Source of the DNA: CAZJYI01 sp964550025
Lineage (GTDB): Bacteria > Verrucomicrobiota > Kiritimatiellia > UBA8416 > CAYOBW01
Direction: 5' to 3'
DNA: 64,000 nucleotides
NCBI GenBank assembly: GCA_964550025.1
Contig: CAZJYI010000028.1
Coordinates: 26,105-90,104 of the forward strand
Part shown: one piece after another, positions 42,817 through 52,927 of the stretch
How positions within the stretch are numbered: position 1 is the first letter of the stretch
Layout of the letters: the number at the start of each line of letters is the position of its first letter
The notes under the pieces: generated by a model
Databases searched by the model: none
Told to the model about the DNA's origin: nothing
The model's input: the letters and a program-made list of their open reading frames with translations, nothing else
Program-made: the position numbers and the translations under genes

Positions 42817-43024
42817 GGAGATGCTCCCTTTCTTGTGTGCTCATTGCCGGACAAGGCGACCTTTCTTTCTCTCCCTCTTCTGTACGATTCCGTTGCACAG
42901 GTCAAAACAAAACCGCGCACAGAGCTACGCAACTAATGCGTCCGCGGACAACTCGGATGGCGTCGATTCGTCCCCCGCGCCCTCCCCTTCCTCCCCCGGG
43001 AGATCGGAGGTAAGGATGCGGCCC

Positions 43025-46000
43025 TCACGTTTTCGGTGGTGCCGCCTCCCGTACCACCGCACCGTGGCTGTCGCTCAGGATGAGGATGGCGAATCTCTCG
43101 ACCTGCTGGAGTTCGTCGGTGCTCAGCGAGGTGTAGTCGAAGCGGCCGCGGAGGTCGGTGTACCCGTCTTTGAAGAAGCGGACTTCGCCGCCCTTCATTC
43201 GGGCGTAGGTCTTGATGTAGACTTTGGGCAGCGGCTTGCGGGTCTTGCCGTGAAGCACGCGCACCTGGCCGTAATCCTCAGTCAACTCCACGTTCAGCGT
43301 GTGCGGGTAGTAGGCCTTTGACCTGGCCTTGCCGGCACCTTCCACTTCGACCATGACGTTGCGGTCCCGGAAGGCGTCAGGCAGGGCGAGTTTCCTGGGC
43401 CCTTTGGCCCTGTCCAGGTTGTTGACGTTGATGATGGCGTTGGGCTTGATGACCGCGAATTGCCCGGAGATTTCCTGCACGAAGGGATTGCGCGAGAAGA
43501 GCAGCTCGATATCCATCGCATACAGGTTGACGCGGCACCTTTTCAGGTTGCGGTGGGCAATCTCTACCGTGCCGTTTTCGACGGTGAAGTCGAACGTGGG
43601 CACGGAATCGGCAAGCCGCGTCTGGGTCTGGGTGCGGTCCTCTTCGTCAACCACGGTCGCCGCCTTGTCCGCGATCTCGTCGGCCTGCGCGATGATGTCG
43701 AGGAAGAGCTTCCGCCAGCGGTCAACCGGGTAGTCGCGATAGCCGGCGGCGATCGCCTTCGCTTCCTCCGGCTTTTCGCGGTAGAACGCCAGGTAGGCAC
43801 ACAGGTAGTTGTATTGCAGGCGCGTCGCGGTGTTGTCGGGCTTCACGGTGGCAAAGGTCTCCAGGGCCTCTTCCACGCGATCCTGCAGGAGAAGGTAGTA
43901 CACAACACCGAGACGGTCCGCGTCGCCCAGTTGCGGCCGGTAGGACAGCACCTTCAAGAAGCGCATGTACTGGTCGTAGAGCTGGCTGTTGAGAATCTTG
44001 CGCCTATCGCCGAGCTGGCAGATGCGCGCATTCACCAGCGGCCAGTACTCCTTGTGCTCGTAGGCGTGCCGCGCCACGGGATCGAGCGCGAGAAGCTCGC
44101 TCTCAATGTACAGCCCGCACCCGCGCGCGTAGGGGGAGTGCCGCAGGAACTCCCGCATGGCCGCCGGATCATTGTGATGAATACCGTAGGACCACAGCGT
44201 GTCATGGTACACATGGCGCCGCTGAAGCAGCGACAAGGCGGCCGTGAAGAAGGCGGCGTCGCGCATGCGGAAAGCGATCTGCCCGAGGTCGAGCCGGTCG
44301 ATGTTGTTGTCACGCAGGTATGCGAGAACCTGATCGGCGGTCCCGTTCTGGGAAAGGTACGGCCAGGATGTCTTGTCGACCTGCGTCAGCGTCTCGACCA
44401 CGTTGAAGCTGAAGGGCTTCGTGAACGCGATCAGCCTTTCGTTCCGGGCGACGTGAACGGGGTAGTGCGCAAACGTCCCCGGGGCCGGGAAGTAGAAGTA
44501 GTACTCGAGGGACTTCGTCGAATAGGGATCGAGCTGCATGTGGACGCTCCGGGTGTAGAACCCGTTCGCGGCCGGAATGGCGCCGCGCGGGATCTGCAGC
44601 AGAACGTCGACCTTGCGGCGCGCGGAGCTCGGGTTGGTCAGGACCACCTGGCAACCGTACACGCGCTGACTGCGAAACTCCCGTGTCACGAACTTGTCGA
44701 AACGCTCGTTCCCCTCGTGCCGATAGCGGTCGTCACGGGCAAAGAAGTTCTGGCTCACCAGGACGGACGTCGCGCCTTCCGGCGCGCCGGTTTCACGCGC
44801 TTCCTTGTGGAACGCGATGGCGGGACTGCCGGGCTTGAGTGTCATGGCCGCGTTCTCGTAGCGCGTGTCGTGCTTCGCAGCCTTGAACGGCAGATCCAGT
44901 ACGGCCAGGGCCAGCATTATCTCCGTGAAGCTGCGCGAAGCCTCGGCAACATGCGCCGACAGGAACGGCTGTTGCGGATCCCGCGCCGCGTAGTCCTTCC
45001 AGAAAGCGTTGGCAGTGACGAGACTGCCGACCTGCTGTGCGATCGGCAGATGGTAGTAGTTGTTCTCCACCCACTCCTCGGTCTTGTCGAGCTTGCGGTA
45101 GAACCGGCGCACGAACTTGCGACGACGGAGATCCCTCCCGAGGGCTTTCTTTCCTGCGAAGTTAGCCCTGAAAAGTGCCTCCGTCCCGAACACCTCGTCT
45201 TCGGCGACGGTCTTCTCGAGCGCGAAGCGCGCGACCACGGCCCGATTCTCCGCCCTAGCGGGACCGGGCGGGAGTGCGGGGGCGGCGGGGGCGGCCGCAC
45301 GCCGGAGGTGCTTTCTCCCGCCTCCTCCGGCAATACCGGAGAGCGGAACCGCACCGTCCATGTCCGTGTCTGCAAACTGAGCTTCCTTCAAGGCCTGGCG
45401 CAGACCCAGCTCGTCGCCGGTCTCCAGCGCGCTACCCCGGATGGCTGTCTTGAACAACCGGTTCAAATGGTCGATGTTGGGGGGAATGAGGTCATAGAGG
45501 TCGGTGACGTGGCGGGCGGTCGCGGCGCGCTCCCCGTCGATGCGTTGCGCCAGCAGGATGCGTTCGACGATGTTCAGCCGTCCGTATGACCACGGCCGCC
45601 GATAGCCCGCCAGCTCGTCCCCGATCAGCCAGTGGTCCATGAAGGTCTTGTCCTTCTTGTTACGCACATGCGGGAGTACGACGGACTTGAAGAACGCAAG
45701 GTCCTTCTCGTGGAGGAAGAAGCTCAACTCGTGGCAGGCATACTTCGAATAGAGACGCCGCTTCTCTTCCGGCTCCAGCTCGGGCCAGTTGGTGATGAAA
45801 CCGAACTCCGCCAATGTCGCGTTCCCACTCAGGGTCGAAAAGAGCCGGTAGACGCCGGCCAGCGAGTCGTAGACTTCGACCTTGGACGACTTGATGTCGC
45901 GGATTGTGAACACCTTGCCGGCCGGCACGGCGGAGACCTTCTTCTGCTCGGTCAAGTGTCCATCCGGAGGGAAAATGCGAGCCAGGCGCAGGTCCTTGTA

Positions 46001-49000
46001 CTCCTCGCTTATCGACGCAATGGACGTTTTGCGGTAGGCCGCGTCGTTGAGGTCGAGGGCGAGCACCTGGATCTGCCGGCGCGGACCGATGTCCTTCAGG
46101 CTGACGCGCACCCGGCCGTTGTCGTCAGGCTTGAGATTCGCGAGCACGAGCGATGTCGTCGGCAGGAAGTCGTAGCTCGAAAAGCCACCCCGCTCGCCCA
46201 TCTCGTAGTCCCGTGCTCCTCCTGCACGCCTGCCTTCCTTCAGACCCTCGGGGGGCGGCTCCTCGGGAACGGCACCCCATTCCTCGCCGCCCAGGGCCTT
46301 GTCGCGACCGGTTTCCGTCTTGCGGATGCTCCACGGGTTCAGCAGCAATCCGGGACGCCGCAGCATGTTGCCCGGGTACTTTGTGGCGTACTTGCGTTCC
46401 AGGATGTAGCGGTACTCGTCCCCGATGCGCCGCCCCGAGAGGTAAAGACTGGCTTTGCGGGGCAGCCGCCCGGCCTTCAACAGGGGCATGGGACGAACGC
46501 CCAGCTCGAAGAAGAGCGTGTCTTCCGGCACGAAGCGCGAGGCGACAACGTGGACGCGGGCGGAGCCGGAAACGTTCGCAAGCTGGACGACGATCTGCTT
46601 GCCTTCCATGTCCGGCACAACGGACACGATCTGCAGCGGCCGCGGGTCACCGCATTCGAGGTAACGGTCCCTGGAAAGCAGGACGGTCCCTTCTCGCTTG
46701 CCGGCTACGATCTGGATGCCAACGACGACTGTACCGTCCCTGGTCTCGAGGTCGTAGTTGCCCGGGGTCAGCCCGTTGAGCCGAATGAAGCCGCCGCCAA
46801 CGGTCACGGCGCCGATCGCGTCGCGCACAAAGGTCCCGCCGCGGGTTTCGATGAGGGACACGACGTCGGCCGCATTGTCGACGGCCTCGCCCATATAGGG
46901 CACCAGGACTTCGTCGCCGGCCAGGGCGCGGAACGACCCGGGAGACGTGTGGGCGTCCCAGGGCAACTCCCAGCGCCGCCTGGTTCCCTCCGTGCCGCGC
47001 ACTTTGACCGTACGAATGTCCGCGAGTTTTCCGAGCGCAATGCGGCCGTCCTTCGCGGACTGCAACGTGACATGCACGCTCTCCGTGAAGTGACGGTGCT
47101 TTAGTTCCACGTGGACGGGCCGGTCCGCACGCACCTCGCCGGTCTTTCCCAGAACGCTGAGGAAGTACTCTCCCGCCTCGTGACTGAGGTGCAGATCCTC
47201 GATCTTGTCGGTCTTGTTGATGCCGTTCACTGCATAGGAGTTGGAGGCGGTGAGGTCCTCTTTCTTGTTGCGGCTCAGGTTCTGTACCTTGGCGCGCAGG
47301 GTGAAGGCGATGCACGAGAGGTTGTCGGGCACCTTGAACGCGTACGTGGACTCGCCGTCATCCTTGAGTTTGAAGCCCGGAACCGTCTTTGACGAGCTGA
47401 TGCCGTCCCGGTCCGTTGACACGATGTCCAGGGAGACCTCCTCCAGCAGGCTGATATCGGCCCGCCTCCCGCTCACCTGCAACTCGGGCCGGATGAGGAC
47501 TTCGCACGTTTCCCCAGCGATGAGCATCTCGCGGTCGACGCAAATCCCGGCATTCAGCGCGTAGTCCTCAGCCTCATGCCGGAACGAGTGCAGGGCGGCG
47601 AAGCCGCCGTGCACGATAGTGAACTTCTGGTTGTTGCTGCTTGCGCTGAACGGCACGGTGATCTCGCCCTGCTCGTCCGGCTCGTAAGCCGTGCCGGCCA
47701 GCAGGATCCGCGCGTCTTTCAGGCGCTGGTTATCGGTATCGTAGACGGTAAAGACGTGCCCGGCGGCGCCGACACGCTCGGTGAAGGTCAGTCGCCCCTT
47801 GCGAATCAGCGCCCGACTGCTCTTGCCGTTGCCGATCAACTCGACGACGAACACTCCCGGACCGTCGATCTCGGGAAAGGCGAGCCGTTCAACGTGGCGC
47901 CGCAGGGCCACGTGGTCGAACGCCACGTCGCGTTCGACGTTGGCGACGAGCCCGTCCAGGTCAATGGCGGTCGTGATCTCTTCGAGATTCTCACGGTAGT
48001 GGTTGCGGGTGTTGATCTCGTAGACCTTGGCGATCAGGTTCTCCACGTTCTTGACGGCAACGGCCAGTTCCACGCGCTCGGCCGGCTGGAACGTCTTCGG
48101 GTTGGTGGACAGAAAGTCGATATCGACGCGTTCCTTCAGGGCCTTGTAGCGCGCGGGGGGCAGGAGCGAGTACCACGCCTCCATGTCGCCGATCCCGTTG
48201 ATGATCTTCGTCTCGGCAAACAACTCCTTGAGGTAGTTGTGTTCGATGTAGGTATCGAACGTGCGGAAGTTCTCGGCATCTCTGAGAAAGTGCATCAGGA
48301 AGTCCCTGAGAAGCGGCTCTTCATTGCCGACCGGCGGGTGCAGCGAGTGGACCTGGAAGTTGGCCCCCAGGTTGGCGCGGTGGTGGCGGTGTTCGGGGCG
48401 GTTGGCGTAGTCGCGGTCGATGTAGGCGACGTTGCGGGGGAGTTTGAGGTATTCGGTGAAGCGGTCCTTGTCGTAGACGCCGCGGCTGCGGTCGAACAGC
48501 AGACGCTGGTAGAGAACATGTGCTTTGAGCGAGTTTTGCGCGGGGGGCAGGCGCTTCACGAACGCCCACTGGCGCTCGAGAAAGGCGAGTTTCTCATCCG
48601 CATCATAGCGCCAGTCGACATCGTCGCCGGGGCGGAGCTTTGACAGGTAGGCATGGATGAAGTTCGTGTTCTTTATGAGCTCAGGCATGAGCTCCAGACA
48701 CTCGTCCAATTGGACGAGCAGGAGTGCCTTGTGGATGCGGTGTGATCCGAAGCCGCCACTGTGCTTGTACTTGAGATCGTCCACCACCAGGCGGGCCATA
48801 CCGGGATGGTCGGGGCGCCCGAGGCGCTGGAGCAGGTGGCGGCGCCGGTCCGGGTTGAGGTCTTCGCCTACCAGGAAGTCCAGGGCCGTCTGTTCGAACC
48901 CGTTCAGGTTCTTGTGCTTCGAGAAAGCCCGCTTCATCAGCGTCTCGCGGCTGATGAGAGACGGATCGAGCGCGGAGGGATGGTCGGTTTTCCGGTCGGC

Positions 49001-49363
49001 CAGCTTTTTCTGATGGTCGAAGCGCAGTTTGAGCCGGTCGCGGATGTGAGCAAGCGATTGCTTGGGATTCTCCGCGTACTCGAGCAAAGCCTGCCGGTCC
49101 TGGATCTCCCGCACCCGCGACGTGACGTTGTGGCGTTTGATCCACTGCCCGAGCAGCTCGCGCACCTTTGCGTGTTCGCCCGTGTGCTGGTAGTGGAGGC
49201 AGTGGAAATAGTAGTAATCCTCCGTTCCGGGGATGAGCTGTTTGAGCGGAACGGAACGGTCCGACGACAAGGCGAAGTCCTCGATGAAGCCGATCTCCCC
49301 CGCATAGAGCGACACGGCGACGAACAGCACGACGAGAATCAGGGAGTTGCGAAGCGTTTTCAT
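43025..49363 (-). CDS. Giant exported macroglobulin-like protein, paralogue 2
   Basis: A 2112-residue protein, one residue longer than its paralogue at 24106-30441. The ATG at 49363 follows AAGGAAG and opens a signal peptide (LILVVLFVAVSLYAGE); a TTG further upstream is less likely. It matches the paralogue from end to end: ALKQLIPGT/PLKQLIPGT near the start, MG-like beta domains (ERVELAVAVKNVENLIAKVY), RRIGDEYRYILERKYATKYP, RPGLLLNPW, KDKTFMDHWLIG, NNYYHLPIAQQV, and the C-terminal FKDGYTDLRGRFDY. No thioester is seen. Conservation along the full length, including the helical parts, suggests both copies are under selection. The roughly 200 bp after its stop (42817-43024) holds no recognisable gene. 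Confidence 0.72.
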   Translation of the reverse strand: MKTLRNSLILVVLFVAVSLYAGEIGFIEDFALSSDRSVPLKQLIPGTEDYYYFHCLHYQHTGEHAKVRELLGQWIKRHNVTSRVREIQDRQALLEYAENPKQSLAHIRDRLKLRFDHQKKLADRKTDHPSALDPSLISRETLMKRAFSKHKNLNGFEQTALDFLVGEDLNPDRRRHLLQRLGRPDHPGMARLVVDDLKYKHSGGFGSHRIHKALLLVQLDECLELMPELIKNTNFIHAYLSKLRPGDDVDWRYDADEKLAFLERQWAFVKRLPPAQNSLKAHVLYQRLLFDRSRGVYDKDRFTEYLKLPRNVAYIDRDYANRPEHRHHRANLGANFQVHSLHPPVGNEEPLLRDFLMHFLRDAENFRTFDTYIEHNYLKELFAETKIINGIGDMEAWYSLLPPARYKALKERVDIDFLSTNPKTFQPAERVELAVAVKNVENLIAKVYEINTRNHYRENLEEITTAIDLDGLVANVERDVAFDHVALRRHVERLAFPEIDGPGVFVVELIGNGKSSRALIRKGRLTFTERVGAAGHVFTVYDTDNQRLKDARILLAGTAYEPDEQGEITVPFSASSNNQKFTIVHGGFAALHSFRHEAEDYALNAGICVDREMLIAGETCEVLIRPELQVSGRRADISLLEEVSLDIVSTDRDGISSSKTVPGFKLKDDGESTYAFKVPDNLSCIAFTLRAKVQNLSRNKKEDLTASNSYAVNGINKTDKIEDLHLSHEAGEYFLSVLGKTGEVRADRPVHVELKHRHFTESVHVTLQSAKDGRIALGKLADIRTVKVRGTEGTRRRWELPWDAHTSPGSFRALAGDEVLVPYMGEAVDNAADVVSLIETRGGTFVRDAIGAVTVGGGFIRLNGLTPGNYDLETRDGTVVVGIQIVAGKREGTVLLSRDRYLECGDPRPLQIVSVVPDMEGKQIVVQLANVSGSARVHVVASRFVPEDTLFFELGVRPMPLLKAGRLPRKASLYLSGRRIGDEYRYILERKYATKYPGNMLRRPGLLLNPWSIRKTETGRDKALGGEEWGAVPEEPPPEGLKEGRRAGGARDYEMGERGGFSSYDFLPTTSLVLANLKPDDNGRVRVSLKDIGPRRQIQVLALDLNDAAYRKTSIASISEEYKDLRLARIFPPDGHLTEQKKVSAVPAGKVFTIRDIKSSKVEVYDSLAGVYRLFSTLSGNATLAEFGFITNWPELEPEEKRRLYSKYACHELSFFLHEKDLAFFKSVVLPHVRNKKDKTFMDHWLIGDELAGYRRPWSYGRLNIVERILLAQRIDGERAATARHVTDLYDLIPPNIDHLNRLFKTAIRGSALETGDELGLRQALKEAQFADTDMDGAVPLSGIAGGGGRKHLRRAAAPAAPALPPGPARAENRAVVARFALEKTVAEDEVFGTEALFRANFAGKKALGRDLRRRKFVRRFYRKLDKTEEWVENNYYHLPIAQQVGSLVTANAFWKDYAARDPQQPFLSAHVAEASRSFTEIMLALAVLDLPFKAAKHDTRYENAAMTLKPGSPAIAFHKEARETGAPEGATSVLVSQNFFARDDRYRHEGNERFDKFVTREFRSQRVYGCQVVLTNPSSARRKVDVLLQIPRGAIPAANGFYTRSVHMQLDPYSTKSLEYYFYFPAPGTFAHYPVHVARNERLIAFTKPFSFNVVETLTQVDKTSWPYLSQNGTADQVLAYLRDNNIDRLDLGQIAFRMRDAAFFTAALSLLQRRHVYHDTLWSYGIHHNDPAAMREFLRHSPYARGCGLYIESELLALDPVARHAYEHKEYWPLVNARICQLGDRRKILNSQLYDQYMRFLKVLSYRPQLGDADRLGVVYYLLLQDRVEEALETFATVKPDNTATRLQYNYLCAYLAFYREKPEEAKAIAAGYRDYPVDRWRKLFLDIIAQADEIADKAATVVDEEDRTQTQTRLADSVPTFDFTVENGTVEIAHRNLKRCRVNLYAMDIELLFSRNPFVQEISGQFAVIKPNAIINVNNLDRAKGPRKLALPDAFRDRNVMVEVEGAGKARSKAYYPHTLNVELTEDYGQVRVLHGKTRKPLPKVYIKTYARMKGGEVRFFKDGYTDLRGRFDYTSLSTDELQQVERFAILILSDSHGAVVREAAPPKT

Positions 49364-49522
49364 GGTTCTTCCTTTCAATACCGCGGAGCAGCAGAAGCGT
49401 CTGCACCGAGAGTGACTCTACATGAAAAGACGCCCCGCATCGATCCCGTCTTCGCGGTTTTGGAGGTGTCTTCTTTCGTTTCACGGTCTTGCGGTTCACA
49501 CGGCGGGGAGGGAGTCGAGACC

Positions 49523-49574
49523 GGGCCGAGGGGACTTCGGCCCCACCGGTCACCGGCTCGAAAGCCGGCGCTAC
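49523..49574 (-). repeat. REP element, GTAGCGCC type (copy 1)
   Basis: Read on the minus strand: GTAGCGCCGGCTTTCGAGCC, then GG, TGACCGGTGGGGCCGAAGTC and a closing arm of GGCCC. There is a GTAG head, a first hairpin and a second hairpin. The element at 53227-53295 has the same order with changed but complementary stems. It lies in the roughly 380 bp gap 49364-49740, which holds no gene I can support. Confidence 0.72.
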
Positions 49575-49578
49575 ATCG

Positions 49579-49618
49579 CCCACGTCCCACATCCCACATC
49601 TCACACCCCACATCCCAC
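49579..49618. repeat. Short degenerate CCCACAT tandem tract
   Basis: Repeated CCCACAT/CCCACGT/CTCACAC units lie directly after the REP element. The tract is low-complexity and no function is evident. Confidence 0.5.
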
Positions 49619-49740
49619 GCCGCCGCAGTCCATAGTCCATCACCATCAAATTCCCCGCTTGCGCCCGGGGACGCAGTCAACTAAAGTCGGGCAAGTGGGG
49701 GCAACATACCCTACTACCCTTTCCGCGGGCGGATCTGCCG

Positions 49741-51924
49741 GTGGATGAGACGAAGAACTGGATGAGGACATCGACACAGAGAGCCCTTCGTGCGGTGTGT
49801 GCCGGTGGGGCGCTGTTGTGCCTCCTTGCCGTCGGGGCACGCGCAACGGGGACGGATTGCCTACGCCAGTCCCCATTCCACGCGTATCACGGTCCGGTTC
49901 TGTCCACACCCGGCACGGCCTTGCTGCTCCCCCTGGCGCAAGCAACCGGCGAAAGCGGGAGCGGCAGTATTCTGCTGCGCAGTGCCGTCGGGCTGGCCAT
50001 CGTGCTGGTGCTCATGGTGATCGTTCTAAGCGTCAACATTGCGTTGCGCCGCAGGGCCGAACGCGATCTGCGCCGCTACCGCACGCACTTGGAGCGCCTG
50101 GTGGAAGACCGCACCATGGAGGTGCGCCAGAGCAACCGCCAACTTGAACAGGAGGTCGTCGAGCGGCGGCGCGCCGAGGAGATCCTCCTGCGCAGGGAGG
50201 CCATCCTCGAAGCGATGGAGTTCGCCGCCGGGCGTTTCCTCGGAAGCCACGCGTGGGAAGACAACATTGAGGACGTGCTCGTTCGGCTGGGCGAATCGGC
50301 AAGCCTCTCGCGCGTCAACATCGTGGAGAACCGCCGCGGGAAAAACGGTTCCCTGGTACTGTTCCGGCGCTACGAGTGGACATCCCCGGGCACGGCACCG
50401 ACCCTCACCGCCGACGCGTCACGTGCCACCTATGAGGACGAAGGGATCGAGAGCTGGCGGGGGCGCCTGGTCAGGGGAGAGACGATTGCGGGCAACGCGA
50501 CCGATTTCCCCGACGCCGAACAGGAGCTTTTGGACGCCCGACAGATCAAGGCCGTGGCCGTCGTCCCCGTTTTCGTGTCGGGCGACTGGTGGGGATTCAT
50601 GGAGTTCGACGACTGCGAGGACGAACGGGAATGGCCCGTACTCGAACTGGAGGCCCTGAGAACCGCGGCGCACATCCTGGGACAAGCCATTCTGCGCGAA
50701 CGCAACGAGGAGGAACGCGACCGCATGGCGGAGCGTGTGGCGCGCGCCCAGAAGCTGCAAAGCCTGGGGGTGCTGGCCGGCGGAATCGCGCATGATTTCA
50801 ACAATATTCTCACGGGAATCCTCGGCAACGCCGACATTGCCCTGTCCGAGCTGCCGCACACGTCCACGGTGACGACGAGCGTGCAGCACATCAAGGATGC
50901 GGCCGTTCGCGCTTCCAAGCTGACGGGGCAGATGCTGGCCTGTTCGGGCAAGGGCCGCTTCGTCTTCGAAGAGGTGGACCTCAACGCGACGCTGCGCGAC
51001 ATGACGAACCTCCTGGGCCCCGTCATCCGGGACGGCATCGGCCTGACGTACGAGCTCGACGAGGACATTCCCGCCATCCAGGCGGACGCCACGATGCTGA
51101 AGCAGATGGCGATGGGACTGGTGGCCAACGCGTCCGAGGCGATCGGGGAGAAGGAGGAGGGCGCTATCACCATCAGCACGGGTGTGTTCGAGGCCGACGC
51201 GAGCTACCTGGCCGGAACGTACCCCGGACAAGGCCTCCCGGAGGGGCAGTACGTGTTCATGCGGGTGCAGGACAACGGGTCCGGCATGGATGAGGACATG
51301 CTGGGGAGGGTGTTCGAGCCGTTCTTCACCAGCAAGTTCGCCGGCCGGGGACTGGGCCTTGCGGCCATCCTGGGAATCGTGAAGGGGCACGCGGGAGCGA
51401 TCCGCGTCGCGAGCGAAGAGGGCGAGGGCTCGGCCTTCACCGTGCTGTTCCCGTTAGCGCCCGAACGCGAAGAGCCGGCTGTTGACGAAATCCCCGTTAT
51501 TCCCGCCGAGATCACCGGGCAGACCGTCCTGGTGATCGACGACGAAGAGAGCATCCGCAACGTCACGCGTCTGATGCTGGAGAAATCCGGGTTCGAAGTG
51601 CTGACCGCCGATGACGGCCCCGAGGGCCTCGCGCTGTTCCGGGAGCATCCGCGGGACATTGCCGTGACGCTCCTGGACCTGACGATGCCCGGCATGAACG
51701 GCGACGAGGTCATGAAAGAGATTCTCGGCATGCAGCGTGGCGCCCGCGTCCTCCTCACCAGCGGTTACAAGGAGGAAGACGTGCGTCACCGCTTCGACGT
51801 GGACGGCATGACAGGGTTTATCCACAAGCCCTTCGAGCTCACATCGCTGGTCGACCAGATCCGCTCGGTCATGCCGGAAATCGCAGCAACCGTGCCGCCC
51901 GAAGTCGCAGCGGAGTCATCGTGA
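49741..51924 (+). CDS. Hybrid sensor histidine kinase with GAF-like and receiver domains
   Basis: A 727-residue protein read from a GTG at 49741; an ATG at 49762 is possible. Two hydrophobic segments (about residues 15-35, and SAVGLAIVLVLMVIVL at about 81-100) frame a short periplasmic loop. A long charged helix follows, then a GAF-like sensor (about 150-320). LAGGIAHDFNNIL holds the phosphorylated His at about 351, followed by the ATPase domain with MRVQDNGSGMDED and RGLGLAAILGI. The C-terminal receiver has VIDDEE, LLDLTMPGMNG (phospho-Asp about 646), LLTSG and FIHKPFE. It is a phosphorelay kinase; no partner regulator is adjacent. Its stop overlaps the start of the following exported transglutaminase-like gene (GTGA), so the two are probably co-translated. 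Confidence 0.92.
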   Translation: MDETKNWMRTSTQRALRAVCAGGALLCLLAVGARATGTDCLRQSPFHAYHGPVLSTPGTALLLPLAQATGESGSGSILLRSAVGLAIVLVLMVIVLSVNIALRRRAERDLRRYRTHLERLVEDRTMEVRQSNRQLEQEVVERRRAEEILLRREAILEAMEFAAGRFLGSHAWEDNIEDVLVRLGESASLSRVNIVENRRGKNGSLVLFRRYEWTSPGTAPTLTADASRATYEDEGIESWRGRLVRGETIAGNATDFPDAEQELLDARQIKAVAVVPVFVSGDWWGFMEFDDCEDEREWPVLELEALRTAAHILGQAILRERNEEERDRMAERVARAQKLQSLGVLAGGIAHDFNNILTGILGNADIALSELPHTSTVTTSVQHIKDAAVRASKLTGQMLACSGKGRFVFEEVDLNATLRDMTNLLGPVIRDGIGLTYELDEDIPAIQADATMLKQMAMGLVANASEAIGEKEEGAITISTGVFEADASYLAGTYPGQGLPEGQYVFMRVQDNGSGMDEDMLGRVFEPFFTSKFAGRGLGLAAILGIVKGHAGAIRVASEEGEGSAFTVLFPLAPEREEPAVDEIPVIPAEITGQTVLVIDDEESIRNVTRLMLEKSGFEVLTADDGPEGLALFREHPRDIAVTLLDLTMPGMNGDEVMKEILGMQRGARVLLTSGYKEEDVRHRFDVDGMTGFIHKPFELTSLVDQIRSVMPEIAATVPPEVAAESS

Positions 51925-52904
51925 CCGTGCGGCGCGTCGTCCTGACCGTATGCCTCACCATCTTCGCGACGGGCGCGGCGGCCGAATCCGCCACCAACAG
52001 ACGGGAGCGTGTATTGCAGGCTGTTCCGAAAGCATATCGTGAGACAATCCGCGGCGTCCTGGCGGCCGCGGGCAGCCGCCGCGCTACCATCGCTACGGCG
52101 CTGGACGAGGTCCGCGGCGACGAGAGGGAGGCCATGGCCTTCCTTCTGGCGCACATGCCGCCGCGCGACCTGGGCACGCTGTCGGCCGAGTTCCTTGTCT
52201 CGAACGTGCGATTGGCGTGCCAAACCCGCCGTGCCGTGCCGTGGGGGCAGCTACTCCCGGACAAGGTCTTTCTGAATGACGTGCTGCCGTATGCCAGTCT
52301 GAACGAGCGTCGCGACAACTGGCGCGGCGATTTCCGAAGACGGTTTCTGCCGGCGATCAAGATGTGCCGGACCCCGGGAGAAGCGGCCATAGAGCTCAAC
52401 CGCGAAGTATACAAACAGCTCAACGTGCGCTATCACGCCACGAAGCGCCCCAAGCCCGACCAGAGCCCCTACGAATCCGCCGACGCGGGTTACGCGTCCT
52501 GCACGGGCCTGTCCATCCTGCTGGTCGACGCCTGCCGCTCTGTATGTGTCCCCGCGCGCATCGTGGGAACGCCCATGTGGACCAACAAGCGCGGCAACCA
52601 CTCGTGGGTGGAAGTCTGGGACGGGGGCGGCTGGCACTTCATGGGAGCGGCCGAATCGCGGAAGCTGGACGACGGCTGGTTTGTGGCGGACGCCGCGGCC
52701 GCCGACCCGGACAACCCGCGGCACTGGATCTATGCGTCCTCTTGGGAAAAGACCGGGCTGCACTTCCCGCTCGTATGGGCGCCGAAAGCCAGGTACGTGC
52801 CTGCCATCAACGTCACCGAACACTACCGCGCACTGGGGCGAAAGACGGCGCCCGTGCCCCGCGACGAACAGGACGCTATGCGGGAGGCGGAGACGGAGGA
52901 CTGA
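51921..52904 (+). CDS. Exported transglutaminase-like protein
   Basis: A 327-residue protein starting at a GTG that overlaps the histidine kinase stop by 4 bp. The N-terminus has a signal peptide (VVLTVCLTIFATGAAAES). The catalytic core is GYASCTGLSILLVDACR (Cys about 195), followed by VPARIVGTPMW, then GNHSWVEVWDGGGWHFMGAAE (His and a following Asp/Glu region). This matches transglutaminase-like cysteine peptidases of the Cys-His-Asp type. Such proteins may cleave or crosslink envelope proteins or peptidoglycan peptides. Coupling to a sensor kinase suggests it shapes or reports the signal sensed by that kinase; this is inference. Confidence 0.82.
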   Translation: MTVRRVVLTVCLTIFATGAAAESATNRRERVLQAVPKAYRETIRGVLAAAGSRRATIATALDEVRGDEREAMAFLLAHMPPRDLGTLSAEFLVSNVRLACQTRRAVPWGQLLPDKVFLNDVLPYASLNERRDNWRGDFRRRFLPAIKMCRTPGEAAIELNREVYKQLNVRYHATKRPKPDQSPYESADAGYASCTGLSILLVDACRSVCVPARIVGTPMWTNKRGNHSWVEVWDGGGWHFMGAAESRKLDDGWFVADAAAADPDNPRHWIYASSWEKTGLHFPLVWAPKARYVPAINVTEHYRALGRKTAPVPRDEQDAMREAETED

Positions 52905-52927
52905 GCCGGCACGCTTCGCTGGGAATC

